Shown here one piece after another: positions 11,340 to 20,902 of a stretch of 64,000 bases of DNA. The notes beneath the pieces were generated by a model. The model saw only the letters and a list, made by a program, of their open reading frames with translations. It had not been told where the DNA came from and ran no database searches. Numbering within the stretch: position 1 is the first letter of the stretch; the number at the start of each line of letters is the position of its first letter. The stretch comes from Plasmopara viticola. Its lineage: Eukaryota > Oomycota > Peronosporomycetes > Peronosporales > Peronosporaceae. The DNA lies in NCBI GenBank assembly GCA_001695595.3, contig MBPM02000022.1, positions 62,001-126,000 on the forward strand, in the 5' to 3' direction. The position numbers and the translations under genes were made by a program.

Positions 11340-12590
11340 ATGGACGCTCCGTCGGCTTCCCTTCCGCTCGTGAATATCGTCGTGCGCAACGTGTACATGC
11401 CATCGCAGTCACTGACACTTTCTGCTGATCCTAAAATGCTCGTGAGTGAACTCAAGCGTCAACTCAGCGTTAAATTTCCTTCTGCACCCGCTGTCTCGAC
11501 TCAGAAGCTCATTTTCGGTGGCAAAATTTGTGGCGACGACGAGCCACTTGAGCAAATTTTATTTCAGATGCAAAGCAGCCACCTTAAGGACGGAGGAAAC
11601 AGCGATGGGCATGTTGTTTTTCATCTACTGGTAACCTCTTCAGGTGTTCAGAAAAACGTTGAGCCCAAGGCACAGGCAGAGGCGCAAGACTCGCCGAGAC
11701 CCAGTGATAGCGCGGCATCAGAGCCCAATTTAGTTGTCGATCAGCCAGAGACTCAACAATCAAACAATCAGCCAGAGATCAGGATCCCTACGCTGCCACC
11801 ACCCTTCGTGCCTGGCCATACGCAACCGCATCACCACACTTTATACCGACAAAGCGTACTCATGCAGCAGCAGGCTTTAATATTGCACCAAATTCAATAT
11901 TTGCAAATGATGCTTATGCAGCAACAAATTGCGTCTACGTCTACTGCACCACCCAGTATCAATTTCGCTTCTCCCTATGGCAATTTTTATGGCATGATGC
12001 AGCCTCAAATGTCCCAAGCAAGATCGAATGTATCGGAAACTGTCGCGCAAGAACCTGTTGCCACAGTGCCTGCCCAAACACAAGCTCCTACTACTCCAGA
12101 GACGCGTGAAGAGCCACGGCGATGCTCTGTGCTCGTGGAAATGATGTACGAAGTATTTCGGCTTCTGGACTTTCGTCTGGCGTTCAAAATGGCATTCATG
12201 CTTCTCATAATTGGAAAGGACACGCCTATGGACCGCATTTATATGTTGATCCTGCTCTCGCTCATCTCGTATCTGCACATTACTGGTATTTTTGCCAAAG
12301 TCTACGAAATTTACAATCGCCGCCGCAGTTACAATGGAAATGCTGGACTTACTGATGCCAATGCACCTGAAGCAGCAGCTGGTGCTGATGCTGCTATTAT
12401 AAGCCGATACAACACTCTAGTGCGCGTGCTTCGTATATCAGCGGACCGCGGATTTTCGCAAGACATCAGATGTTTTGTGATAGGGCTTTTGTTGTCCCTT
12501 GTACCAGCTTGGCGCCCGCAACCGATACAAGGCGCGGCACCTATGGCTGATAATGCTGTGCCTGATGACGTACCGCTTCAAGGAATTTAA
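11340..12590 (+). CDS. HERP-like ubiquitin-domain ER membrane protein
   Basis: A 416-aa protein resembling HERPUD1/2, ER membrane scaffolds for the HRD1 ER-associated degradation complex. An N-terminal ubiquitin-like domain (~residues 10-100; KLIFGGKICGDD is the typical strand-turn) is followed by a Pro/Gln-rich linker and a Gln/Met-rich helix (YLQMMLMQQQ), like the tyrosine/glutamine helix of HERP. Two close hydrophobic segments come next (LAFKMAFMLLIIG and IYMLILLSLISYLHITGIF), forming the expected membrane hairpin. The tail ends with a hydrophobic stretch, VIGLLLSLVPAWRP, matching the HERP C-terminal 'ASLVP' region. The ATG at 11340 was chosen because the frame only extends two non-ATG codons further. 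Convergent with the AZUL gene, 164 bp apart. The inferred role is ER stress and ERAD. Confidence 0.75.
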   Translation: MDAPSASLPLVNIVVRNVYMPSQSLTLSADPKMLVSELKRQLSVKFPSAPAVSTQKLIFGGKICGDDEPLEQILFQMQSSHLKDGGNSDGHVVFHLLVTSSGVQKNVEPKAQAEAQDSPRPSDSAASEPNLVVDQPETQQSNNQPEIRIPTLPPPFVPGHTQPHHHTLYRQSVLMQQQALILHQIQYLQMMLMQQQIASTSTAPPSINFASPYGNFYGMMQPQMSQARSNVSETVAQEPVATVPAQTQAPTTPETREEPRRCSVLVEMMYEVFRLLDFRLAFKMAFMLLIIGKDTPMDRIYMLILLSLISYLHITGIFAKVYEIYNRRRSYNGNAGLTDANAPEAAAGADAAIISRYNTLVRVLRISADRGFSQDIRCFVIGLLLSLVPAWRPQPIQGAAPMADNAVPDDVPLQGI

Positions 12591-12754
12591 CATAGGAATG
12601 TTATTTAAGGATATGCGAAACAATGGAGCAGTTTGTAAAAGTATGGGCGAAATCATTAAGGAGGTGCATGGGGTAACGAGCATTTACATTTTTTCGCTCT
12701 TTTGTAGATATTTTGAATTGAAAAGAATTTTGACTAGCCAGACCCGAGCAGGCC

Positions 12755-13507
12755 CTACTTAGCCCGCGAGAAGCTTCGTTTAATTGCATCAAAAAGCTTT
12801 TCCTTTGGACGGCTAAGTAGCCGCTTTCGCATCTCCTTGACAGAATTTGTTGTAACGTGCTCATGCTGCTGCTTTTGTAAAGGTAAGACGGTCACGGGAG
12901 TAATCATAGGTGCGACGTCGATGCCTGTTTGATTCTTGGATTGAACGCAAATGCGTGAGACCACAGTAGGTTTATCGACTAGAGAATCACAATTTTTGTT
13001 CAGACCATTGTCCAGCTGCACCGCAACAGAGAGTCGTTGCCGAGGTGTCGATATACAAACCAAAGCTTTAGTCGTCGACGCAATGGAAGGGTCAGTATCT
13101 TGGCCATTCGACAACCCATCAAATGTCTCTGGTTGAAGTTCTTCCAAATTGTGGTCGGTTTGATTACTTTCCTCGTGTGCAGGAGGCAGATCCGAAAAGT
13201 TTTCAAAGCTTGAAACCTCAAGAGATTCAGTCTGTTGTGAATTCTGTTGTCGCTGTTGCCCGAAGTCAGTCACAATACACAATGACACTGGAGCTTTGAT
13301 GGCAAAGTAAAGGCTTTTAATTGCAGCATCGGTCGCTGAGAGGGTGTGTGTCTGAGAATTAGAAAAGCAGTACGCGTTTGCACAATTTCTACGTCGACAG
13401 CCGACAGTAAGCATAGTAAAGTACGCTTGCACGAGCTGCCGAGCGTATACGTAGTCGGCTGTTGACGCTGCCACATCGCAGACCTCGTTTGCTTGGTCTT
13501 GGGCCAT
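12755..13507 (-). CDS. Small AZUL zinc-finger protein
   Basis: A 250-aa protein whose N-terminus (~residues 20-80) is an AZUL domain, the zinc finger first described at the N-terminus of the ubiquitin ligase UBE3A. The ligand Cys residues are visible at 37, 42, 47 and 77 (C-x4-C-x4-C-x29-C), in the context TVGCRRRNCANAYC and followed by the family's AAIKSL helix. The rest is polar, low complexity and rich in Q, S and T, with a basic C-terminal tail (KRLLSRPKEKLFDAIKRSF). There is no HECT domain, so this is not a full UBE3A-type ligase. In UBE3A the AZUL finger binds the proteasome subunit RPN10; a similar docking role here is inference. It lies 108 bp downstream of the TrpD gene on the same strand. 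Confidence 0.75.
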   Translation of the reverse strand: MAQDQANEVCDVAASTADYVYARQLVQAYFTMLTVGCRRRNCANAYCFSNSQTHTLSATDAAIKSLYFAIKAPVSLCIVTDFGQQRQQNSQQTESLEVSSFENFSDLPPAHEESNQTDHNLEELQPETFDGLSNGQDTDPSIASTTKALVCISTPRQRLSVAVQLDNGLNKNCDSLVDKPTVVSRICVQSKNQTGIDVAPMITPVTVLPLQKQQHEHVTTNSVKEMRKRLLSRPKEKLFDAIKRSFSRAK

Positions 13508-13615
13508 ACTATGGCGTATTGAGACTTAAAAGGCTGAAAAAAAAGAAGTATTTTAAGCTGTCAATCTTTAAGCTAATCTTATCGACCTACAGCCTTCTCT
13601 GCAACACGTACATAA

Positions 13616-14737
13616 TTACGGCTGAGCGTGCAACTGTTGCGCCACTTGTACCCAGTTATCAAGTGTGTCCAGCACCTTACCCGAAGAGAGCTGCTTCATG
13701 GCCATCTCATACCCGCTTTTTATACTGTCGGCTAGGCCGTACACGTAAAGACCCGCGCCAGCATTATACGCGATAGTATGGCCCACTGCATTGTCGCTGT
13801 GAACGCCACCTGAGAACACCTGACGTAAAATAGCGGCATTCTCAGCTGCATCACCTCCCTTGAGTTGCTCAAGCGTTACAACTGGAACGCCAACGTCCTC
13901 AGGTTGCAGTTGGTAGCGCCGGGATGACAATTCAGCGCTCTGACAGACCTCTACGATATCAGCCGGGCCCATTGAGTTAAGTTCATCCAGTCCAGCACAG
14001 TGTACTACAAGTCCATGCTCCACGCCCAATGCCAGCAATACTTCGCCAAAAATCTCTAGTAGCTCGGGTGTATAGACGCCAATGACTACGCGTTTGCACC
14101 TCGCTGGGTTTAAAAGCGGACCGAGAATGTTAAAAATGCAGCGAACACCAATTGCCTTACGTACAGGCGCCACATAGCGCATAGCTGGGTGGAAATGCGA
14201 TGCGAACATAAAAGCAATCTGCGCTTTTTCAAGACACGTGCCTACATGGTGCGGCTTGAGCAAAGGCACGCCGAGCTCCTCGAGCACATCGGCCGAGCCA
14301 GAACGGCTAGACACTGATCGGTTACCGTGCTTAGCAACTAGCGCTCCGCACGACGCAGCAAGCACCGCAGCTGCCGTACTAAGATTGACGGTATTGGCTC
14401 CATCGCCACCCGTGCCCACGATGTCTAGCGTAGGACGTCCGGACTAGTAATAGAAGAAAGAAAATTATTGGTGATGTAGCAATATTTTTTAAATTAGTTT
14501 TCTCACCAAAACGTGAACTTCGATGGCTTCTGAGCGCATGTGCTTAGCGAAGGCCGTGATTTCAGTAACGCTCTCGCCTTTGGCGGCTAGTAGCGCTAGC
14601 AATACACCAATAGCCACTGGATTTTCATGTGCTTTCTCAGACGCAATCTGTTGCACGGAAAAAGTAGCCTCTGCGTCTGTCAGGTCCTCTCGACGAGTCA
14701 ATTTCGCTAGCAACTTTTTTAGCTCCATCGTTGTCAT
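13616..14737 (-). CDS. trpD: Anthranilate phosphoribosyltransferase, two exons
   Basis: Catalyses transfer of phosphoribose from PRPP to anthranilate, the second step of the tryptophan branch. Exon 1 (14507-14737, 77 codons) gives the N-terminal helical domain. A 63-bp phase-0 intron (14444-14506; donor GTGAGA, acceptor ACTAG) joins exon 2 (13616-14443). The spliced protein is about 352 aa, normal for the family. PRPP-loop GTGGDGANTVNLSTA directly follows the splice. Also present are KHGNRSVSSRSGSADVLEELG and NILGPLLNPA, all diagnostic. It appears to be a stand-alone enzyme with no fused glutamine amidotransferase or isomerase. No targeting peptide is evident, so it is probably cytosolic. Confidence 0.93.
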
Positions 14738-14841
14738 TATTTGTCCTGATGGTTCCGAGCAACGGGTTCATTTGTGTTAAAATGTGGCCCCTGTCCTTTT
14801 ATTAACAAGACGGCATTTGAGTAGAATTTTTTCAGCTACAT

Positions 14842-14849
14842 CAAAGAAA
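14842..14849. repeat. Left target-site duplication (8 bp, CAAAGAAA)
   Basis: Exact 8-bp direct repeat of 15430-15437, immediately outside the inverted repeats of the 580-bp element. Eight-base duplications are typical of hAT-type transposition. Confidence 0.8.
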
Positions 14850-15429
14850 GGGAAATGATACCGGGCAGGCACTTTTCGCTAACGGGCAGGCACTGATGTT
14901 TATATGAATAAGTTTGATTGGCATTTAATCATAATTTCTAGGCTACAGAAGAATTAAAAATTCTACGGAAAATGAAGCGGTTGCGTTTCTATGATAATTG
15001 TATTATAAATGTTCGTCCCGAAAGCGCGAGGCGTTGATAGTTTCCTTTACTTTTGATAAGAAAAGGCGTGTCAATACACCGAGGGTCTAATTCAGGTGCT
15101 CGATCGCTAAGCGAGACGACAATTGCGAGCAAGTCATCGAGGACTCGAATGTGTGTTATCACTTGATAAGCATGTTCGTCGCATATACATCGGTTACATC
15201 TTAGGCGTGTTTCATATAGGGAATTATATGACTTTCCACGCAACTTGCGTGGAAAGTCGCGGTTTTAATGTCGAAAAGTAGTTTTGGGATAAGTTGCATA
15301 TGAGAATTATTATCACGACTGGAAAATAACCCTCCAGCCAATCACAAAGAAGAAATGCCAATCAATTTAATTCATATAAACATCAGTGCCTGCCCGTTAG
15401 CGAAAAGTGCCTGCCCGGTATCATTTCCC
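14850..15429. mobile_element. 580-bp non-autonomous DNA transposon (hAT-like MITE)
   Basis: It is bounded by 77-bp terminal inverted repeats (14850-14926 and 15353-15429) that differ at about three positions by eye. They begin GGGAAATGATACC and carry the 11-mer CGGGCAGGCAC twice, 21 bases apart. An exact 8-bp duplication (CAAAGAAA) flanks the whole, so these are true ends. No transposase is encoded. One minus-strand frame of 84 codons (14989-15243) has no recognised domain. A near-perfect 29-base palindrome sits at 15230-15258. The size and duplication length fit a non-autonomous hAT-like element; the TIR start is not the classic hAT CAGGG, so the superfamily is uncertain. It lies about 110 bp upstream of the trpD start codon. 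Confidence 0.8.
15230..15258. repeat. 29-base palindrome inside the transposon
   Basis: Arms GACTTTCCACGCAA and TTGCGTGGAAAGTC are perfectly complementary around a single C. In DNA or RNA this gives a 14-bp stem with almost no loop, or acts as a dyad-symmetric site. Confidence 0.8.
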
Positions 15430-15437
15430 CAAAGAAA
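15430..15437. repeat. Right target-site duplication (8 bp)
   Basis: Exact copy of 14842-14849; marks the right boundary of the 580-bp element. Confidence 0.8.
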
Positions 15438-15458
15438 TTGCAGCGTATGTATGAACTA

Positions 15459-15990
15459 CATGAGTGCTACTTGTATTACGTTATCGCGTTGCCAAGTTAT
15501 GCACGTGCTAAGCTCAGTCTGGCTAGTCCACGGCATAGAGTGGTGTCCGCATACGTCGGGTCTCGTTTGGCGGTCAGTGCAGCCAGCACCGAGATCGTGA
15601 GGGTCTTCCATTATTTGTTTAGCTCTGACTTGGTAAGAGTAGGTGGCGCCCTGGTGCTGAAGACCGTCGCGTCGAGGGTGAGACTCGTTAGGGACTTGCA
15701 GATGCCCGAGAGCACCTGCCCGAGAGCACCTGCCCGAAGCGCGCGAGCATTTAGCCCCCGCGCTTGGAAGGAGGGCGTCACCCCAACCTTTTCCGAAGCA
15801 TGAGTGCTACTCTCAAGAGTAAATGTTTATCTAATACAGTATAAGAGGGGTCAAGGGACGCGTCTTTGTCAGAGCTTGCTACACTTTTTCAAGTGTGCAG
15901 AGCTGAGCAGCGAGTCTCTCGACGAAATAAACTTTACTATTTTAAATGCAACTAGTCAACTAATGCAGCATTTGCTATTTGCTAATTAAG
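15459..15990 (+). repeat. Candidate solo LTR / retroelement relic
   Basis: A GC-richer segment (~15500-15800) begins and ends with the same 13 bases CATGAGTGCTACT (15459-15471 and 15799-15811). Inside is a 15-base unit, CCCGAGAGCACCTGC, present about twice near 15706-15736. After it comes a TATA-like GTATAAGAG (~15839), and then AATAAA (~15926). A TATA-like box followed by a poly(A)-type signal is LTR-like, but no second LTR or coding region was found, so the call is tentative. Confidence 0.35.
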
Positions 15991-16269
15991 CATGAAAAAG
16001 TGGACGGCAAAGAATTTGATACGAATTGATGATAGTACCATATTGTGTGATATAAGCTACGATGACCGCTGTTTAAATAAGAAAATAGTAATCTAAGGAT
16101 ACTTACCGTGAATCATAATAGACCCAGATCAAAGTCCAATCCCATCAGAACAAAATAAGAGTTATCTTCATGAAGACGAGAACTAATCAGCAGACGGTAA
16201 TCTATGACTTGTACTGGTTCTAAGTATAAACACAATGCTAGATACCTAATGTCACGTTTTCAGCTCCGC

Positions 16270-16560
16270 AGCACCTGACAGCGCTTGGAATTTATCTACT
16301 CCTGAGGACTTAAAGGTGATCGTCTGAGAGGATCGAGTGAGTATGTTCAATTGGCTCAGGGTTGACGGGACGGCTGAAGAAGACGACAGTTCTGTTTGGA
16401 TGCATTATTTGGTTGCACATGGACCCGGTGCGGTCGAAAGAATGATCAAATTAACTCTTGAAGCGTCTTCGACAGAAAATTAAAGATTCGTTTGAGTCGA
16501 TGACGTCGGAAACGAAGCGACTGATTGTGAGCTTAAAGACCTTCAATGGGAAAGGGGTAA
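16270..16560 (+). pseudogene. Unrecognised coding relic upstream of the copia element
   Basis: The frame around 16275-16480 reads like real protein (LRVDGTAEEDDSSVWMHYL, then VAHGPGAVERMIKLTLEAS) but has an internal stop and ends at TAA at 16481-16483. A shifted frame continues with SMTSETKRLIVSLKTFNGKG. The amino-acid texture suggests a decayed gene or repeat-family protein. I cannot name it. The 5' LTR of the copia element starts just after it, so the insertion may have broken or trailed this gene. Confidence 0.35.
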
Positions 16561-16584
16561 AATAGTACTGCTCTGGGTCTGGAA

Positions 16585-16861
16585 TGTTGTCAAAGATGCT
16601 GGCGAAGAAACGCCTCTACCAGCGACTACATATCGGTTAGTAGCGGTATCTGCAATCAGTTGATGGCTGCTTGAAGGAGCGGATTCAAGATGGGCGAAAG
16701 ATCGGTTTTGGGATGGGAAGACAATTGCGCTTGGATAGTAAGTCGTTCTAATTGGCTTAACTAAATTATTGGCTTATGGGCTGCATGTAGTTGCGAACTA
16801 AGGACCTTGTAAATATATTTACTTTGCATTTTACCAACTAGTGCACACTTGACCTTCTTCA
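16585..16861 (+). repeat. 5' LTR of the copia element
   Basis: Starts TGTTGTCAAAGATGCTGG and ends CTTCTTCA (TG...CA). It is clearly related along its full length to 20903-21178, with scattered substitutions. It is followed directly by a candidate primer-binding site. Confidence 0.85.
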
Positions 16862-16876
16862 GGTTATGAGCCCAAG
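16862..16876 (+). other. Candidate primer-binding site
   Basis: GGTTATGAGCCCAAG follows the 5' LTR end at once and resembles the tRNA-complementary site usual in copia elements (TGGTATCAGAGC type). It was identified by position and rough similarity only. Confidence 0.45.
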
Positions 16877-16917
16877 CTCCGTCTTCCCAAACTCCGACAC
16901 CGACATCGCCCTTGCCA

Positions 16918-17660
16918 TGGACGCCTTTAGCACCCACCACATTAACAAGTTGAACTTTAACACGTGAAAGTTCAAGAAGCAGATGGTGCCGAAGGAGCGT
17001 GACTTGTGGTAAGTGGGGAGTGGGAAGATCAAGCTGGAACACCTGACTACTGCGCTGGACCAGAACACGTTCAAGCGCAAGAAAAAGAAGGTGCTCACGA
17101 TCATCTATCTTGCGATGGAGGATTCGCAGCTGCCGTTGGTTTGCTCGGAGAGTGGAGCACACGATGCATGGTCGCGGCTTTAGGGACACTTCGGGAAGAA
17201 TAGCCTTGCAAATAAGCTCTTTCTTCGTCGTCGCTTCTTTATGGCCAAGATGGATGAGGGGGACGATGTGTTTGCGCACATTAACAAGATTAAGACGCTG
17301 GCGGAGCAGCTCGACGCTGTGGGTGCTCCGGTAAGCGAGGACGACCTGGTGATTACGCTTTTGGCAAGTCTCAGCGAGTCTTACGCGTTTCTGATCACGG
17401 CACTGGAGTCAAGGATCGACTCTTCATCGTGGGAACTCGTCACGTCTCGGCTGTTGCACGAAGACTCAAAGCGCAAAGAGCAAGGAGGTGGCATCGATGG
17501 AGCCGCGCGCAGCCAAGATCAAGCGTTTGCAATGACAGACAAAGGACGACGCAAAGGACGACAGGCGTCAGGAAAGGCTAGCATTATTTGGCATCATTGT
17601 GGAAAGCTTGGGCATTAGATTGCCAAGTGCCCGGCTCGAATTCGTGACAATGCGTAGCGA
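16918..17660 (+). pseudogene. copia gag relic
   Basis: It begins ATG with the HHINKLNF texture of copia gag N-termini, then hits stops. 17241-17618 remains open and matches UBN2-type gag (INKIKTLAEQLDAVGAPVSE, LVITLLASLSESY, ALESR). The zinc knuckle is damaged: the first Cys of the CX2CX4HX4C pattern is Trp (WHHCGKLGH), and a TAG interrupts before IAKC. Confidence 0.8.
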
Positions 17661-17744
17661 CAGCGATCGCAGCGTGCTAGTGCCGCGCAGAGTAACGATG
17701 ATGACTCTGGCGACTATCTTTTCTTGGTTTGTGAAGCTGCCTAT

Positions 17745-17860
17745 TCCACCAAGTCGAGCTGTGTGTGGCTAGTTGACTCGGGTGCCACACAACACATGAC
17801 ATACTCGAAAAAGCACATGAAAACTACAAGGGAATCGACCTAGTGGATGTACATCTCGCG
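17745..17860 (+). pseudogene. copia aspartic protease relic
   Basis: The short translated stretch WLVDSGATQHMTYSKKH contains the retropepsin active-site triplet DSG in the copia context. It is out of frame with the gag relic and followed by stops. Confidence 0.7.
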
Positions 17861-18110
17861 GATGATGGCGTGGCTTAAGCTGTGGGAACGGGTGACATTG
17901 TTATGTCGATGTTTACGCCGCACGGAATGAAGAAGGGTGTTCTTGCGTCGGTTCGGCACATTCCGAAATTTTCGCGCAATTTAATCTCCGTTGACGCTTC
18001 ACAAAGGATGTTGGTCCAATTATGTTTGAGCACGACGGTGCTTTGCTGAAGCGAAAGGTCTTCGCTGGAAGCTGAGCGCTCGTGAAGAAAAGGGGCTCTT
18101 TCGGCTTTGC

Positions 18111-18918
18111 ATGAAGCCAATTTGTGTGAACGAGGCCAATGTAACTAGTTCGTTGGGATGCCATGGGGACACCACTTCGTACCCCTGGCACCTTCGACCA
18201 GGTCACATTGGTAATGGTGGCCTTTCCACAATTATTTCAAAAGGCTGTGGAGCAGGTATTGACCTGAAGTCTATTAGCAAGTGGGAGCTGTGCAAAGAAT
18301 GCGCTCTTGGCAAACAGACGCGGGTAAGCTTCATGAAGTCTTCACCTAATCGGGCTAAGAAAGTTTTTGAAGTCATTTACAGCGATGTTTGTGGACCCAT
18401 CCAAACGACGACATTCAGTGGCAAGTGCTTTTTCGTCACTTCATTCAAGAGAAGTCACACTACAGTGTTGTATACTTGCTACGAAACAAATCTGAGATGG
18501 CTGAAAGTTTGCTGCTTTCGTTGCGCTGGCCGAAAACCAGACCAACAAGCGCGTTAAATCTCTTGGTTGTGATAATGGTGGCGAATACAATTCGGGAGCA
18601 ATGGCAAGGTTTTGTGCAGAGCGCGGCATTATACAGAAGTTTACACCATCGTACACGCCACAACTGAATGGAGTCTCAGAACGCATGAATTGTACACTTG
18701 TTGAATGTAAACGATGCATGCTAGAGCACGCTGGTCTACCAAAATCATATTGGGGTGAGGCTGTTTTAACTTTTACGTTTCTTCGCAACCGATGTCCAAC
18801 ACGAGCCGTTGATCATGATGCGTTGCTGTTTCAACTATGGACTGTTAAGAAGCCTTTGTTGGCAAATTTGAAGATATTTGGCTGCCATGCTTGCGTCTCA
18901 GTTCTTAAAGAGAAATGA
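18111..18918 (+). pseudogene. copia integrase relic
   Basis: The GAG-pre-integrase zinc region is visible (WHLRPGHIG and CKECALGK). The catalytic core is split over frames: YSDVCGPI with the first Asp, GCDNGGEYNSG with the second Asp, and TPQLNGVSERMN with the Glu. A frameshift near 18540-18590 separates the first and second parts, and the frame ends at TGA at 18916-18918. Confidence 0.85.
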
Positions 18919-19459
18919 TCCAAGTTCGATGCTCGTTCGGCTCGCTGCGGTTTCTTGGCTATTCAAAGCATGAGAGAACGTACAAGCTTAAAGATATTGC
19001 TAGCGGTTGCGTTTTGATACGTCGGGACGCAAAATTTATGGAAGATGCTTTTGACGACGAGATACCAAGTAACAAGTCAACAGAAGCTGTATTTGAAGAG
19101 ACCGAAACACCCGATTGTGACAAGTCGGAAATTGAAAATTTATGCATGATGAAGACATGGAGCCTAAAAGAAAGCAGCACTCACAAACGCAGCCTTTTGT
19201 GGATTTGGATTTTGATCCCGATAGTAAACGACACCAGCGAAGTGAATCACTTGAAAAAGCGGCGAAAATTCTTAAAGCAAAGAGGCCAAGTCGCTATCAA
19301 TCGCTAAAGAAAATGTCTGCAATGGCCCAAGATTTCGAAGCGGCCTTTGTTGTGAATTTAGTGGGAGAAATGCCGACAACCTTCAAGTCGAATGGAATCC
19401 AGCAACGCGGCCAAGTGGAAAGAGGCATGTGATGCTGAAGTGGGTTCTCTTTACAAAAA

Positions 19460-20102
19460 CAAGACATGAAATTTTGTACCGTTGTCAAAACTTGCAAGGC
19501 TTTCGGCTGTGGATGGGTCTTCCGGATCAAGGAAAATCAAGCCGGAGAGATTGAGCGGCTCAAGGCACGACTTGTGGCCAAAGGTTTTTCCCAGTACACG
19601 GTGTTGACCACGAAGAGACTTTTGCATCAGTGGCCATGTTTACTTCGATCAGGATTCTACTAAATCTGTCAGCCAAGTACAATTTGACGTTGCATTAGAT
19701 GGACGTCAAGACAGCTTTTCCAACGGCACTCTGGACGAGGACATTTACATGGTGCAACCGGGCGGATACGGATACGTAAACGACGTATACCCAAACTACG
19801 TCTGTCAAATAGATTGCTCTCTCTACGACTTTAAGCAGCCACCGCGGATGTGGATTGAGACAATTGACGCAATTATGATAAAATTGAAGTTCAAGAAGTG
19901 TGATGCAGTTCATTGCATTTACGTCAGGCGCAATGACCATGACTTTATCCCAGTGGCGCTCTACGTCGATGACCTGGTGCTCGCAAGTAACAATGACAAG
20001 CTGCTGAAGAAAATTAAAAGGGCACTCAGCGAACGATTCAAAATGACGGATCTTGGTCGACTCAAGTTCTTTTGGGTATGGAGATTGATCAAAAAAATTT
20101 GA
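19460..20102 (+). pseudogene. copia reverse transcriptase relic
   Basis: GWVFRIKENQAGEIERLKAR and LVAKGFSQ mark the RT fingers. MDVKTAF carries the first catalytic Asp, and YVDDLVLAS (~19962) the active-site YVDD box, followed by DLGRLKFF. The parts lie in different frames with intervening stops. Confidence 0.88.
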
Positions 20103-20163
20103 CTGGTAACGTGTCCCTTTGACAAACAAAATTTGCGAGTGACATCTTGAAAAAGTTCGGCAT

Positions 20164-20870
20164 ATGGCCATGTGCGAAGGAGGGCGTTGCCATGAACAGA
20201 CAATGGCAGAAGTCCCATATCAAAATGCAGTTGGTTGCCTCATGTATTTGGTGGTTGGGACTCGGCCGGAACTAGCAGCCGCCGTGGGAGTACTCAGCCA
20301 ATTTGCCTCGGACCCATGCCTAACTCACTGGCAGGCACTTAAAAGGGTCTTCAGATACGTGCAAGAAACAAAGACGCATGGCATTACGTTTCAAGATCAA
20401 GATCAAGGACTTCGAGGCTATTTAGATGCAGATTGGGCAGGCGATTTGGAAACCCGACGAAGCACAAGCGGCTATGCGTTCATGATGAATGGAGGTTGCG
20501 TCAGCTGAAGAAGCAAGAAACAACGGACAGTGGCACTTTCTTCGACAGAAGCAGAGTACATAACTTTGACGGAAGCAGCTCAAGAGGCGACTTGGTTGAA
20601 AACTTATCTGTGAGAGCTTGGTGAAATATCAAGTAGTCAAGCGATCAAGAATTTCGAGGACAATCAAGGTTCCATCGCGCTGGCAAAGAATGCCGAATTC
20701 CACAAGTGCACCAAACACATCGACATTCGCTATCACTATATACGCGAAAAAATGGAAAACGATCAAGTGATTCTCGAATACTGCCCAACACACAAGATGC
20801 TGGCCGACTTAATGACGAAGTCATTCACCCGGCATCACAATTCAGCATACGTCGGGGCAAGCTTGGGATC
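20164..20870 (+). pseudogene. copia RNase H relic
   Basis: PYQNAVGCLMYL, then LRGYLDADWAGD with a catalytic Asp, and RRSTSGYAF. A later frame carries STEAEYITL-like and HIDIRYHYIREKM...ADLMTKSF, the standard C-terminal end of copia polyproteins. Frames are broken at about 20506 and again later. Confidence 0.85.
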
Positions 20871-20902
20871 CACGCACCACAAGCTGTCGAGTCGAGTGGG
20901 AG

